In this document: positions 1 to 8,662 of the stretch, piece after piece
Layout of the letters: the number at the start of each line of letters is the position of its first letter
How positions within the stretch are numbered: position 1 is the stretch's first letter
Assembly: GCA_035644495.1 (NCBI GenBank)
Contig: DASQOM010000064.1
Coordinates: 26,145-90,144 of the forward strand
Reading direction: 5' to 3'
DNA: 64,000 bases
From: JACQFK01 sp035644495
GTDB taxonomy: Bacteria; Planctomycetota; MHYJ01; JACPRB01
Notes under the pieces: model-generated
Told to the model about the DNA's origin: nothing
Database searches by the model: none
Seen by the model: the letters and a program-made list of their open reading frames with translations, nothing else
Translations under genes and position numbers: made by a program

Positions 1-1206
1 GAAAAGGACCCCGTCAAGCTGGAAGCCGAGCTCCGCGAGCTCTACGTCCGGAAGTACGGGTCGGAGTGGGACGAGTTCCTGAAGGGGATCGAGGTGCTCC
101 CCTTCCAGAACATGGAGGATTGCGACACCAAGACGAAGACCCTGACGGACGACCAGTCCCCCTTCATCGCGCTGTTCAAGGGCGTCTGGGAGGCCCAGAA
201 CCTCCGGGTGTCCGACACGGACGTGCCCGTCATCGTCGATCTGAAGCCGCTGACCGAGGCGCGGACGGCGTTGATCGACCTGCAGGTGCTCGTGGGCGAC
301 TTCATCGCGACGACGCAGCCGGGCAATCGCGTGGCCGGCTCGATGAAGGAGGGCAAGCTGCAGCCATTCCTGGACGGCTTCAAGAAGGCGAACCGGGGGC
401 TGACGACGGCGGTGAACACCGCCCCGGCGCTCAACCGGCCCCGGATGCAGGAGATTCTGTACCAGGTCATCGACAAGACCCGGGCCTCCCTCGCTCTCGA
501 GGCTCAGAAGGAGGCCGACGAGATGTGGGCGAACACCGTCGCGAAGCTCTATAAGGAATCCATCGTCGGCCGCTACCCCTTCGATGAGACCTCCGCGTCG
601 GCGGTGTCGATCGCGGCGATCACGCTCCTTTTCAATCCGCAGACCGGCGTGTTCTGGAACAAAGTCAACGATCTGCGGATCCTCAACGGCCTCAACCTGG
701 AGAGCAAGCCGCTGGTGGCCTTCTCCCGCGACTTCAATTCGTCGGTGAAGAAGGCGGAGTCCTTCCGCCAGGGCCTGTTCCGGAAAGACGGGGACCGCAT
801 CAACGTGCCGTTCAAGGTCACGCTCAAGCAGCGCGAAGGCGTCACCCACCTCAAGTTCACGGTCGGCAAGAAGGAGTTCAACCACAACGACCGGCCCGAC
901 AACCGCGGCGATCTGGTCTGGGAGGGCGAAGCGGGAGCCAGCCTGCAGATCCGGGTGGCCGGGGTGGACCGCTGGCACCCGAAGGAGTTCAAGGACGACT
1001 GGGGCCTGCTGCGCCTCATCGCGTCGGGGAGTCCCCAGCCGTCGGGCGACAAGAGCTTCGCCTGCTCGTGGGATTTCAAGATCACGCGGCTCGGGACGGA
1101 TCAGGTCTTCGTCGGAGACGTGCTCCTCGAGGGCGACGACCGCGTGAACCCGTTCCAGAAGGATTTCTTCTCAAAGTTCAGCGTCCCCGACAAGGTGGGT
1201 CCCTGA
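1..1206 (+). CDS. tssM: TssM (IcmF) T6SS inner-membrane protein, C-terminal part
   Basis: This is the 3' end of tssM; the 5' part lies left of the window. The open frame runs from the first base (EKDPVKLEAELRELYVRKYG) to a TGA at 1204-1206, 401 codons. TssM spans the inner membrane and forms the T6SS envelope ring with TssL and TssJ; this part corresponds to the periplasmic region. The final ~130 residues resemble the IcmF C-terminal beta-rich domain, including the DDWGLLRLI stretch that matches the usual FxGPWxLfrLl motif. The stop overlaps the next start by one base (TGATG), so it is translationally coupled to tagF. Identification rests on both sequence and the T6SS gene order downstream. 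Confidence 0.85.
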   Translation, partial: EKDPVKLEAELRELYVRKYGSEWDEFLKGIEVLPFQNMEDCDTKTKTLTDDQSPFIALFKGVWEAQNLRVSDTDVPVIVDLKPLTEARTALIDLQVLVGDFIATTQPGNRVAGSMKEGKLQPFLDGFKKANRGLTTAVNTAPALNRPRMQEILYQVIDKTRASLALEAQKEADEMWANTVAKLYKESIVGRYPFDETSASAVSIAAITLLFNPQTGVFWNKVNDLRILNGLNLESKPLVAFSRDFNSSVKKAESFRQGLFRKDGDRINVPFKVTLKQREGVTHLKFTVGKKEFNHNDRPDNRGDLVWEGEAGASLQIRVAGVDRWHPKEFKDDWGLLRLIASGSPQPSGDKSFACSWDFKITRLGTDQVFVGDVLLEGDDRVNPFQKDFFSKFSVPDKVGP

Positions 1207-2132
1207 TGCGACTCTCCGCCGGATGTTTCGGGAAGCTGCCGATCCACGGCGACTTCATCCGCCACAACGTCGGTCCCGAGGTGGACCGTCTGGACGAGTG
1301 GCTCCAGGCCGGGATCGTCTCCTCCCGCACGGCCATGGGGACGGCCTGGGACGGGTCGTTCGACGCCACCCCGCCGCAGCGCTTCCTCTACCAGGTTGCC
1401 GGGGGGCGCGTGGTGGCGGGGGTGGTCGCAGCGTCGATCGACAAGCCGGGCCGGCGCTACCCGTTCCTGATCTTCACGATCCTGGATCCGAAATCACTGG
1501 GGGGCGAGGTCACGTCGCTCCCCGCCCAGCTGAGCTCGTTCTTCCACCGGGCGGAGCAGGAGGCCCTGACGGGGTGGCAGGGGCAGGAGTTGAAGAGCTA
1601 TCTCACGAGGATCGATGCGCTGGCCCTGCCGGCGGATTTCGAGGATGCGAAACAGTCGCTGATCAAATTCGTCGCGGGCCAGACCGTGCAGGCCTTCTGG
1701 AACACCCTGTTCGGTTCGGACCAGGATCCCCGCAAGTACATGCTGATCCACAACCTCGTGGAGACTCTGAAGGGCGGGGCGGTGCCGAAATACGCGCTGC
1801 GCTTCCCGCAGGTCTCGGCCGACGCGGAGGTGGCGTTCTGGGAGGAGCTGTGCCGGAAGCTGGCCCGCCGGCCCGGGCTGCCCACGCTGTCGCTCTGGGG
1901 CAGCGGGAGGGAGGCCGGGCATCCGGGGCTGTCGATGGTCTTCGACGACCTGAAGGCGACCTACTTCTCGGCGCTGTGGTGGCCCGAAAAGAAGAACAAC
2001 CTGATGTTCCCCCTGGCCGAGGAGACCGCCGGGACGGATACGCGGCTGTCGGCGGCCAAGAGCAAGTATGCTGCATTGCTGGACGACGGGAACATGCGGC
2101 TGTCGAATTTGATGGTCCGGCTTGGATCCTGA
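1206..2132 (+). CDS. tagF: TagF-domain T6SS accessory protein
   Basis: A 308-residue protein starting MRLSAGCFGKLPIHGDFIRHN. The GKLPxxGDF signature near residue 10 is diagnostic of the TagF N-terminal domain. In other bacteria TagF acts in the cytoplasm as a post-translational repressor of T6SS firing, often working with or against Fha/PppA phosphorylation. The ATG at 1206 overlaps the tssM stop, which argues for this start rather than an upstream in-frame one. The protein is longer than a minimal ~200-residue TagF domain, so roughly the last 120 residues form an additional region of unknown role. No PppA phosphatase or PpkA kinase is next to it here. Confidence 0.85.
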   Translation: MRLSAGCFGKLPIHGDFIRHNVGPEVDRLDEWLQAGIVSSRTAMGTAWDGSFDATPPQRFLYQVAGGRVVAGVVAASIDKPGRRYPFLIFTILDPKSLGGEVTSLPAQLSSFFHRAEQEALTGWQGQELKSYLTRIDALALPADFEDAKQSLIKFVAGQTVQAFWNTLFGSDQDPRKYMLIHNLVETLKGGAVPKYALRFPQVSADAEVAFWEELCRKLARRPGLPTLSLWGSGREAGHPGLSMVFDDLKATYFSALWWPEKKNNLMFPLAEETAGTDTRLSAAKSKYAALLDDGNMRLSNLMVRLGS

Positions 2133-2236
2133 GCGGGTGCGGGTAAAATCAGTTGCCTTGGAATAATGGCGGGATTATCTTCAGGGCTGCCTTGGTCCCG
2201 GTCCCGCCGCAGTGAACACTGAGGGAGGAGTCGACT

Positions 2237-3769
2237 TTGCCTGATGCCGCCACTCTCGCCGTTCTGGGGACAGCCCCGATTCCGGGGGCGATTCCCGCCG
2301 GCGCGTCGGCCCGTTATGAGCCGGAATTCGAGCGTCTCTCCGCCGAGATCGCCAAGCTGGAATCGCCCGAGGGCCGAAACTCCCTGAAGTGGAACGACGT
2401 CATCGATTTCTGCTCCACGATTCTGAAATCCAAGTCCAAGGATCTCCTGGTCGCCTCCTATCTGACCATGGGGCTCTACCAGAAGAACAGCTATAGCGGA
2501 CTCGCCACGGGGCTCACCATTGTCCGGGACATCCAGAAGACCTTCTGGGACGGACTGTTCCCGGAGGCCACCCGGCTGCGGGCCCGCGCGGCGGCCCTGC
2601 AGTGGATGTCCGAGCGCATCAGCCCGGTCATCGCGGAAAAGTCCTCGGCATCGAAGTCCAGCAAGGACGTCCTGACGTCCTGCGTGGCGCTGCTCGACGA
2701 ACTGGGGCAGATCGCCGGCGAGAAATACGGAGAGACTCCCCCCGACTTCGGCGAGCTCGCGCGGGCCGTCCGCGGCAAACTCGATTCCATCCCCGAGGAC
2801 AAGCCCGTCGAGGAGGGCAAGTCCGAATCCTCCTCCCCGACTTCCTCCGGCGGCGGCGCCCCGGTTGCCGCCGACGTCAGCACGCCCGAGGCGGCTCGGG
2901 CGGCGATCCCGATGCTTGCGGAGCAGCGGGTAAAGGTGGCCCTCGTGCTCCGGGCGGCGACGCCGACGGACCCTCTCCCCTATCGCATGGTGAGGACGGC
3001 GCTCTGGGAGGACATCGTCGAGCTTCCGCCCGCGACGGAAGGGGTGATCCCGGTGCCGGGCGGGGATGCAACGTTCGCCACCCAGGCGGACGAACTGCTC
3101 AACAAGGGCGACTATCCGACGCTGCTGACCGAGGCCGAGTCGCGGATGGGAGCCAACCCCGTCTGGCTGGACCTCAACCTCTACGTCTTCCGGGCGATGG
3201 AAGGCCTGGGGCGCCCGTATCTGAATGCGCGCAAGGTGGTGGCCGATGAGACGGCGGCCTTCGCGCGCCGCCTTCCCGGGCTGCTCGAGGTGAAATTCCA
3301 GGGCAACATCCCGGTGGCGTCCGAAGCGACGCGAATGTGGCTGCTGCACGAGGTGTCGGCGGGGACGGGAGGCGGGTCCGGCGGGAAGACGTCGGCGCTG
3401 GATACGGCGCTGACGGAGGCGCGGAAGCTGATCGCGCGGAAGCAGTTCGCCGAGGCGACGGGGCTGGTGCTCAAGGAGCTGGACAAGTCGGCCCATCGAC
3501 GCGACCGCTTCCTCTGCCGGCTGGGCCTCGCGAAGCTCTGCCTCGAGGGCGGCCGGATCGAGCTGGCCCTGCCGCAGCTGCTGGCCCTGGACGAGGAGGC
3601 CCGCAAGTTCGCGCTGGACGAGTGGGAGCCGATGCTCTCCGCGGACCTGGTGCGGGAGCTGTGGAAGTACTATAAGGGGTCGGCGACCCCGGAGAAGGGC
3701 GACGCGTTCTATTCGCGGCTGTGTCAGCTGGATCCCGGGACGGCCTTGGCGGCCAACGGGCTCAAGTAA
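2237..3769 (+). CDS. tssA: TssA, T6SS baseplate/sheath-cap protein
   Basis: A 510-residue TssA. The N-terminal ~140 residues are the ImpA_N domain, recognisable by YEPEFERLSAEIAKLE followed by the VASYLTMGLYQ and FWDGLFPEA blocks. A low-complexity Ser/Gly linker at about residues 195-215 leads to a C-terminal region of the VasJ/EvfE type. TssA helps assemble the baseplate and primes or caps the contractile tail. The start is a TTG at 2237 preceded by a strong GAGGGAGGAG Shine-Dalgarno at 2221-2230; no in-frame ATG fits better. A 104-base gap separates it from tagF, the largest spacing in this part of the operon, so a local promoter is possible though I see no convincing one. Confidence 0.9.
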   Translation: MPDAATLAVLGTAPIPGAIPAGASARYEPEFERLSAEIAKLESPEGRNSLKWNDVIDFCSTILKSKSKDLLVASYLTMGLYQKNSYSGLATGLTIVRDIQKTFWDGLFPEATRLRARAAALQWMSERISPVIAEKSSASKSSKDVLTSCVALLDELGQIAGEKYGETPPDFGELARAVRGKLDSIPEDKPVEEGKSESSSPTSSGGGAPVAADVSTPEAARAAIPMLAEQRVKVALVLRAATPTDPLPYRMVRTALWEDIVELPPATEGVIPVPGGDATFATQADELLNKGDYPTLLTEAESRMGANPVWLDLNLYVFRAMEGLGRPYLNARKVVADETAAFARRLPGLLEVKFQGNIPVASEATRMWLLHEVSAGTGGGSGGKTSALDTALTEARKLIARKQFAEATGLVLKELDKSAHRRDRFLCRLGLAKLCLEGGRIELALPQLLALDEEARKFALDEWEPMLSADLVRELWKYYKGSATPEKGDAFYSRLCQLDPGTALAANGLK

Positions 3770-3810
3770 AATAGAGAGTCTGATTTTATTTCCCCGTCAG
3801 GAGGAAGGTC

Positions 3811-4314
3811 ATGGCGAAGGAAGGATCGGTAGCGCCCAGGGAACGGGTCAACATCGTGTACAAGCCCGCCACGGGTGACGCGAAGGAGGAGAAGGAACTG
3901 CCCCTGAAGTTCCTCGTGATGGGCGACTTCACGGGCCGTCCGGACGACCGGACGCTGGAAGACCGGAAGCCCGTCAACGTCGACAAGGACAACTTCAACG
4001 ACGTCATGCGGGGCATGAACCTCAGCGCCACGTACTCGGTGGCTGACAAGCTTTCCGGCAAGGAGGGGTCGGAGATCCCGGTCAACCTCAAGTTCTCGAC
4101 CCTGAAGGACATGGAGCCCGAGGCCGTCGCGCGCCAGGTGCCCGAACTCAACAAGCTGTTGGAGCTTCGCGAGGCGCTGACGGCGCTGAAGGGGCCCCTG
4201 GGCAACCTGCCGGAGTTCCGAAAGAAGATCCAGTCGCTGGTGTCCGATCCCGCCGCCAAGGAGAAGCTCCTGAAGGAGCTCGGCGGCGGCGCTGCGCCGG
4301 AAGAGAAGAAGTAG
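3811..4314 (+). CDS. tssB: TssB, T6SS contractile sheath small subunit
   Basis: A 167-residue TssB (VipA), the small subunit that polymerises with TssC into the contractile sheath. The conserved core is easy to see: NIVYKPATGDAKEEKELPLK, then FLVMGDFTGR and the VNVDKDNFNDVM helix. Length is normal for the family. An AGGAGG site at 3799-3804 sits seven bases before the ATG, one of the best ribosome binding sites in the operon, consistent with a high-copy structural protein. It lies 41 bases upstream of tssC, with which it always works. No unusual features. Confidence 0.97.
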   Translation: MAKEGSVAPRERVNIVYKPATGDAKEEKELPLKFLVMGDFTGRPDDRTLEDRKPVNVDKDNFNDVMRGMNLSATYSVADKLSGKEGSEIPVNLKFSTLKDMEPEAVARQVPELNKLLELREALTALKGPLGNLPEFRKKIQSLVSDPAAKEKLLKELGGGAAPEEKK

Positions 4315-4355
4315 GGTGATCGAGTACTTCCTGAAGACATAAGGAGAACCATTCC

Positions 4356-5843
4356 ATGCCAGACGAGGCAGCCAAAAGCGCCGGACAACCCGCCGCGGCC
4401 GACGCCGCCGCGGGCTCCCTGCTCGACGAGATCATGGTCCAGACGAAACTCAAGCCCAACGACGAGGGCTATGAGGTCGCGAAAAAGGGCGTGCAGGCCT
4501 TCATTGCGCAGCTGCTGGCACCGGCCGGTGCCAACCAGAAGGCGGACAAGAAAGTCGTCGACAGCATGATTACGGAGATCGACGAAAAGCTTTCCCGCCA
4601 GCTCGACGAAGTGATGCATGCCGCGTCCTTCCAGAAGCTGGAGTCCGCGTGGCGCGGCCTGAAGCTGATGGTCGACCGGACGGATTTCCGCGAAAACTGC
4701 AAGGTCAACATCGTCAACGTGTCGAAGGAAGACCTGCTGACCGATTTCGAGGATTCGCCCGAAATCGTGAAGTCGGGTCTTTACAAGACCGTGTACACGG
4801 GTGAATACGGCCAGTTCGGCGGCGAGCCCTACGGGGCGATGATCGCCAACTACGAATTCGCTGCCGGCGCCCAGGACATCGCCCTGCTGGCGAAGGTCGC
4901 CAGCGTGGCCACCATGGCCCACTGCCCGTTCATCTCCTCGGCAGCCCCGAAGATGTTCGGCCTGGACAGCATCCAGAAGCTGCCGAACCTCAAGGACTTG
5001 AAGTCGGTCTTCGAGGGGCCGCAGTACGCAAAGTGGCAGTCCTTCCGGGAGTCGGAGGACGCCCGCAGCGTGGGTCTGACCGTGCCGCGCTTCCTGCTGC
5101 GGCTTCCCTACAGCTCGACCACGATCCCGGTCAAGGCCTTCAATTACGAGGAAGGTGTCCGGGGCAAGCACGACGCCTATCTGTGGGGCTCGAGCGCGTT
5201 CACTTTCGCCACGAAGATTGCCGACAGCTTCGCGAAATACCGCCAGTGCGCGAATATCATCGGACCGACCTCCGGCGGCGCGGTGGAAGACCTGCCCCTG
5301 CACCAGTTCGAGTCGATGGGTGAGATCGAAACCAAGATTCCAACGGAAATCCTGATTTCGGAGCGCCGGGAGTACGAACTGTCCGAGGAAGGATTCATCG
5401 CCCTGTCGATGCGAAAGGGAAGCGACAACGCCGCGTTTTTCTCCGCGAATTCCTGCCAGAAGCCCAAGCGGTTCGGGAACACGAAGGAAGGCAAGGACGC
5501 GGAACTCAATTACCGGCTGGGCACCCAGCTTCCTTACCTCTTCATTGTCAACAGGTTGGCTCATTACATCAAAGTGCTTCAGCGCGAGCAGATCGGCTCC
5601 TGGAAGGAGAAGGGCGACCTTCACCGCGAGCTGAACGCCTGGATCAGCCAGTATGTGGTGAACATGGACAATCCTAGCCCCACCGTGCGCAGCCGCTGTC
5701 CCCTGAGGGCGGCGGAAATCATCGTGGAGGACGTCCCGGGCGAGGCGGGCTGGTACAAGGTGGATATGCGGGTTCGCCCCCACTTCAAGTATATGGGAGC
5801 ATTTTTCACGCTCTCCCTGGTGGGCAAGCTGGACAAGAAGTAA
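4356..5843 (+). CDS. tssC: TssC, T6SS contractile sheath large subunit
   Basis: A 495-residue TssC (VipB), the large sheath subunit. Family blocks are clear: LESAWRGLKLMVDRTDF near residue 90, the EYGQFGGEPYGAMIANYEF block near 155, FRESEDARSVGLTVPRFLLRLPY in the middle, and the conserved C-terminal LxRxPLRAAEIxVEDVPGEAGWY region that includes the ClpV/TssH-linked sheath end. An AAGGAG site at 4341-4346 precedes the ATG. Length is typical. It is followed by a 96-base gap before hcp that contains a small GC hairpin but no obvious terminator. Confidence 0.97.
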   Translation: MPDEAAKSAGQPAAADAAAGSLLDEIMVQTKLKPNDEGYEVAKKGVQAFIAQLLAPAGANQKADKKVVDSMITEIDEKLSRQLDEVMHAASFQKLESAWRGLKLMVDRTDFRENCKVNIVNVSKEDLLTDFEDSPEIVKSGLYKTVYTGEYGQFGGEPYGAMIANYEFAAGAQDIALLAKVASVATMAHCPFISSAAPKMFGLDSIQKLPNLKDLKSVFEGPQYAKWQSFRESEDARSVGLTVPRFLLRLPYSSTTIPVKAFNYEEGVRGKHDAYLWGSSAFTFATKIADSFAKYRQCANIIGPTSGGAVEDLPLHQFESMGEIETKIPTEILISERREYELSEEGFIALSMRKGSDNAAFFSANSCQKPKRFGNTKEGKDAELNYRLGTQLPYLFIVNRLAHYIKVLQREQIGSWKEKGDLHRELNAWISQYVVNMDNPSPTVRSRCPLRAAEIIVEDVPGEAGWYKVDMRVRPHFKYMGAFFTLSLVGKLDKK

Positions 5844-5939
5844 CGCCTTCTCCGAGTTGGTCGTCTAATCATAACTTTGGCACCCGGTCGCGGTGGCCGG
5901 GGGGATGGAAAAGTGAAACCTTAGTGGGAGCATACAGCT

Positions 5940-6434
5940 ATGCCTATGGGAGCGACGGGAGCCGGTTCGACCAAGCTGTTCATGAAGATCGCGGGCATCA
6001 AGGGCGAGTCGTCCTACACCAAGTGGAAGGACAAGGACTGCTCGGACATTGACAGTTTCACGATGTCGGCCGGCGCGACCTGGGACTTCACCTCCGGCAA
6101 GTCCACCTCAGGATCGGTCGGTTTCTCCGGCGTGACGGTGAGCCGTTCGCTGGTGGGAGCGTCCCCGGTCCTGTTCATCGGCACGCTCAAGGAGCAGAAG
6201 ACCGCCAAGGTCGAGGTCTTCCTCGGCAATGAGACCGGCGGCGACCCCCTTCTCACGATCGAGCTCAGCGGCGAGGTCCGGCTGACGTCCGACGGGATCG
6301 CGGGTTCGACGGGCGGCGACGTGATGGAATCCATCACGTTCACGGCGCCCAAGGTTCTCGTGAAGCGCGGCGACATCTCGAGCGACATCAACTTCCAGGA
6401 CATCGCCGGCAAGAACGACGACCTCTCCATGTAA
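5940..6434 (+). CDS. hcp: Hcp, T6SS inner-tube protein
   Basis: A 164-residue Hcp-family protein that forms the hexameric rings of the T6SS tube. It begins MPMGATGAGSTKLFMKIAGI and shows the alternating beta-strand pattern of Hcp, with the IKGES motif and a C-terminal DxxxDINFQD strand. The position between the sheath genes and tssE is the usual one. There is an in-frame second ATG two codons downstream; GTGGGAG around 5924-5930 serves as the likely ribosome binding site. A strong hairpin immediately after the stop may raise Hcp levels relative to downstream baseplate proteins. Confidence 0.9.
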   Translation: MPMGATGAGSTKLFMKIAGIKGESSYTKWKDKDCSDIDSFTMSAGATWDFTSGKSTSGSVGFSGVTVSRSLVGASPVLFIGTLKEQKTAKVEVFLGNETGGDPLLTIELSGEVRLTSDGIAGSTGGDVMESITFTAPKVLVKRGDISSDINFQDIAGKNDDLSM

Positions 6435-6442
6435 TGATCGAT

Positions 6443-6486
6443 GCCGGTACCCCCGCCCCGGCGCGCGGTCCGGGGCGGGGGCCGGC
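6443..6486 (+). promoter_or_regulatory. very strong GC hairpin between hcp and tssE
   Basis: A perfect 12-bp all-G/C stem, CCCCCGCCCCGG at 6450-6461 and its exact complement at 6470-6481, encloses an 8-nt loop. After a two-base bulge (TA, 6448-6449) the stem continues with GCCGG 6443-6447 pairing CCGGC 6482-6486, giving 17 pairs. There is no T-tract, so it is unlikely to be a complete intrinsic terminator. Its place right after the hcp stop suggests an attenuator or a 3' stabiliser of hcp mRNA. Confidence 0.75.
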
Positions 6487-6497
6487 TTCTCTTCGCA

Positions 6498-6911
6498 ATG
6501 GCACCGGAAAAAAGTCTCCTGGATCGACTGTCCAGCCCGAAGGGCGCCGTCCGCAGCGCGGTGGAGAATACCGCCGAGCTGCAGCGGTCGGTGCTGCTCA
6601 ACCTGCAGCACCTCTTCAACACCCGGGTCGGACACGCCGGCGCCCAGATGGATCTGGGCGTGCCCTGTCCGAGCGACATCACCTCCGCATCGCCGAACGC
6701 CGTCGGCATCATGCTGCGCACCCTCCAGGACTGCATCCGGAAGTATGAGCCGCGCCTGAAGGACGTGGAGATCTCGCATGTCGTCGGCGACGACGACGTG
6801 CTGACCCTCCGGTTCCAGATCACGGCCCGGGTGGCAACGTCGAAAGACGGCGTGTCGATCAGCTTCGACACGGTCGTCGATCCTTCGGGCCATGTCCGAC
6901 TTCATCGCTGA
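6498..6911 (+). CDS. tssE: TssE, T6SS gp25-like baseplate wedge protein
   Basis: A 137-residue TssE, homologous to phage T4 gp25, which starts sheath assembly on the baseplate. SLLDRL at the start, LLNLQHLFNTRVGHA (matching the conserved LxxLLNTR helix) and the EPRLKDVEI strand are diagnostic. I chose ATG 6498 because it gives a normal-length protein beginning just before the first conserved helix. An in-frame ATG at 6441 would put the strong GC hairpin (6443-6486) inside the coding sequence and add a G/P/R-rich tail not typical of the family. Shine-Dalgarno support is weak for both. Confidence 0.9.
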   Translation: MAPEKSLLDRLSSPKGAVRSAVENTAELQRSVLLNLQHLFNTRVGHAGAQMDLGVPCPSDITSASPNAVGIMLRTLQDCIRKYEPRLKDVEISHVVGDDDVLTLRFQITARVATSKDGVSISFDTVVDPSGHVRLHR

Positions 6912-6922
6912 GCGGGCTTCCC

Positions 6923-8662
6923 GTGTATAACAAATACTACCAGGATGAGCTGGCGTACCTGCGCGAGCTGGGCCTGGAGTTTGCCAGGGCCTACCCGGAG
7001 GCCGCGCACTTCGTCGGGGAGTCCAGCACCGATCCGGACGTGGAACGGCTCATGGAGGGCTTCGCCTTCCTGACCGCCCGAATCCGCCAGAAACTCGACG
7101 ACGAGCTGCCCGAGCTCACCCATTCGCTGATTGAGATGTTCTGGCCGCATTATCTCCGGCCGGTCCCCTCCATGACGGTCGTCCAGTTCGAAGCCCTTCC
7201 CCAGGCCGCGAAGGAAGCCCGCGCCATCGCCCGGGGGGCCGAGCTGCAGTCGACTCCCGTGGACGGCACCGCCTGCCGCTTCCGGACGATCTATGACGTC
7301 GCCCTGCAGCCGCTGACGATCGACTCGATTCTGTTGAAAACCGACGCGCCCCATTCGTTCCGCGTCCGTCTCCGCCTGGCCGACGGGGTGAACCTGAAGA
7401 AGCTCGGCCTCAAGCAGATCCGGTTCCACCTGGCAGGCGATGCCGCCACCAGCCGCGCGCTCTACCTCTGCCTCGTCCGCTTCGCGCGCAAGATCACCGT
7501 TCAGCCCGCCTCCGGAGGGACGATCGTGACCCTCCCGGGCGCCTCGGTCCGCCCGGTGGGATTCGATGCCTCCGATCCCCTCCTGCCCTTCCAGTCGAGC
7601 TCGTTCAACGGATTCCGGCTCCTCCAGGAATACTTCTGCTTCCCGCAGAAGTTCATGTTCCTCGACGTCAACGGCCTCGAAGGCGTCGCGGCCCTCGGCG
7701 ACGCCACCTCGTTCGACCTGACGTTCGAGCTGTCGCGCCTGCCCGAGTCGATGCCCCCGGTCAACCCGTCGCACCTCCTGCTGCACTGCTCGCCCGCGAT
7801 CAACCTGTTCAACCACGAGGCGGACCCGATCCGCCTCGATCACGAGCGGGTGGAGTACCGGGTGCGGCCCGCGGGTGGAAAACCTGACCACTACGAAGTC
7901 CATACCATCAGCAAGGTGGTCGGCCTGGCACAGGGCGCCGCCAAGCCCCTGGAATACCGGCCGTTCCTCCGCTTCGCTCGGGGCCCCGGCGACAACGTCC
8001 GGTTCTACCGCCACCGGCTCCATCCGTCGGTCACCGGCGACGCCGCGGAGGTCTTCCTGAGCCCCATGCCTCCCGAGGGAGGCCAGGACGCGTATGCCGT
8101 GGAAACGCTGTCTCTCGACCTGATGTGCAGCAACCGGCAGCTCCCGACGAAGCTGAAGGCCGGCGACATCTCGGCCTCCACGTCGACGTCGCCCAACTTC
8201 GCCCGCTTCAAGAACATCCTCAAGCCCACGGCCTCGATCCCCCCGTCGCTGACCGGGGATCTGCACTGGAAGCTGCTGTCGCACATGGCGCTGAACTATC
8301 TCACGCTGATCGACGTGGACGCGCTTCGGCGCATCGTGGGCCTCTATCACTTCCGGGCGCGGGTGGACCGGCAGGCCGAGTCGGCGCTGAAGCTGCTCCT
8401 CGACGGCATCAAGCGGGTGTCCTCGGCGCCGTCGACGCGGCTGCTTCAGGGCTCGCCGGTCCGGGGGGTCGCCGTGGAACTGGACCTGGACGAGGACAAT
8501 TTCGGCGGCGAGGGGGAGGCGTACCTGTTCGGCACGCTGCTGAACGAATTCTTCGCGGAGTACGTCACGCTGAACGCGTTCTGCCGGCTGACGGTCAAGG
8601 GACTCAAGTACGGGGAGATCCACCAGTGGTCGACGCGAGTCGGGGAACGGATCACCCTCTAA
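6923..8662 (+). CDS. tssF: TssF, T6SS baseplate protein
   Basis: A 579-residue TssF (ImpG/VasA), part of the TssE-TssF-TssG baseplate wedge. It starts from GTG with MYNKYYQDELAYLRELGLEF, followed by the family hallmark FARAYPEAAHFVGESSTDPDVERLMEGFAFLTAR (only part quoted per motif: DPDVERLMEGFAFL). The C-terminal GEAYLFGTLLNEFFAEY and NAFxRL blocks are also typical. Length is normal. It is 11 bases downstream of tssE and overlaps the likely start of tssG, so the three wedge genes are probably translated in a coupled way. Confidence 0.95.
   Translation: MYNKYYQDELAYLRELGLEFARAYPEAAHFVGESSTDPDVERLMEGFAFLTARIRQKLDDELPELTHSLIEMFWPHYLRPVPSMTVVQFEALPQAAKEARAIARGAELQSTPVDGTACRFRTIYDVALQPLTIDSILLKTDAPHSFRVRLRLADGVNLKKLGLKQIRFHLAGDAATSRALYLCLVRFARKITVQPASGGTIVTLPGASVRPVGFDASDPLLPFQSSSFNGFRLLQEYFCFPQKFMFLDVNGLEGVAALGDATSFDLTFELSRLPESMPPVNPSHLLLHCSPAINLFNHEADPIRLDHERVEYRVRPAGGKPDHYEVHTISKVVGLAQGAAKPLEYRPFLRFARGPGDNVRFYRHRLHPSVTGDAAEVFLSPMPPEGGQDAYAVETLSLDLMCSNRQLPTKLKAGDISASTSTSPNFARFKNILKPTASIPPSLTGDLHWKLLSHMALNYLTLIDVDALRRIVGLYHFRARVDRQAESALKLLLDGIKRVSSAPSTRLLQGSPVRGVAVELDLDEDNFGGEGEAYLFGTLLNEFFAEYVTLNAFCRLTVKGLKYGEIHQWSTRVGERITL

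Noticed and set aside
5876..5895. TTGGCACCCGG upstream of hcp looked like a sigma-54 promoter, common for hcp genes.
   Set aside because: The -24 element TGGCAC is perfect, but the -12 GC is off by one base and the TTGC box is absent.
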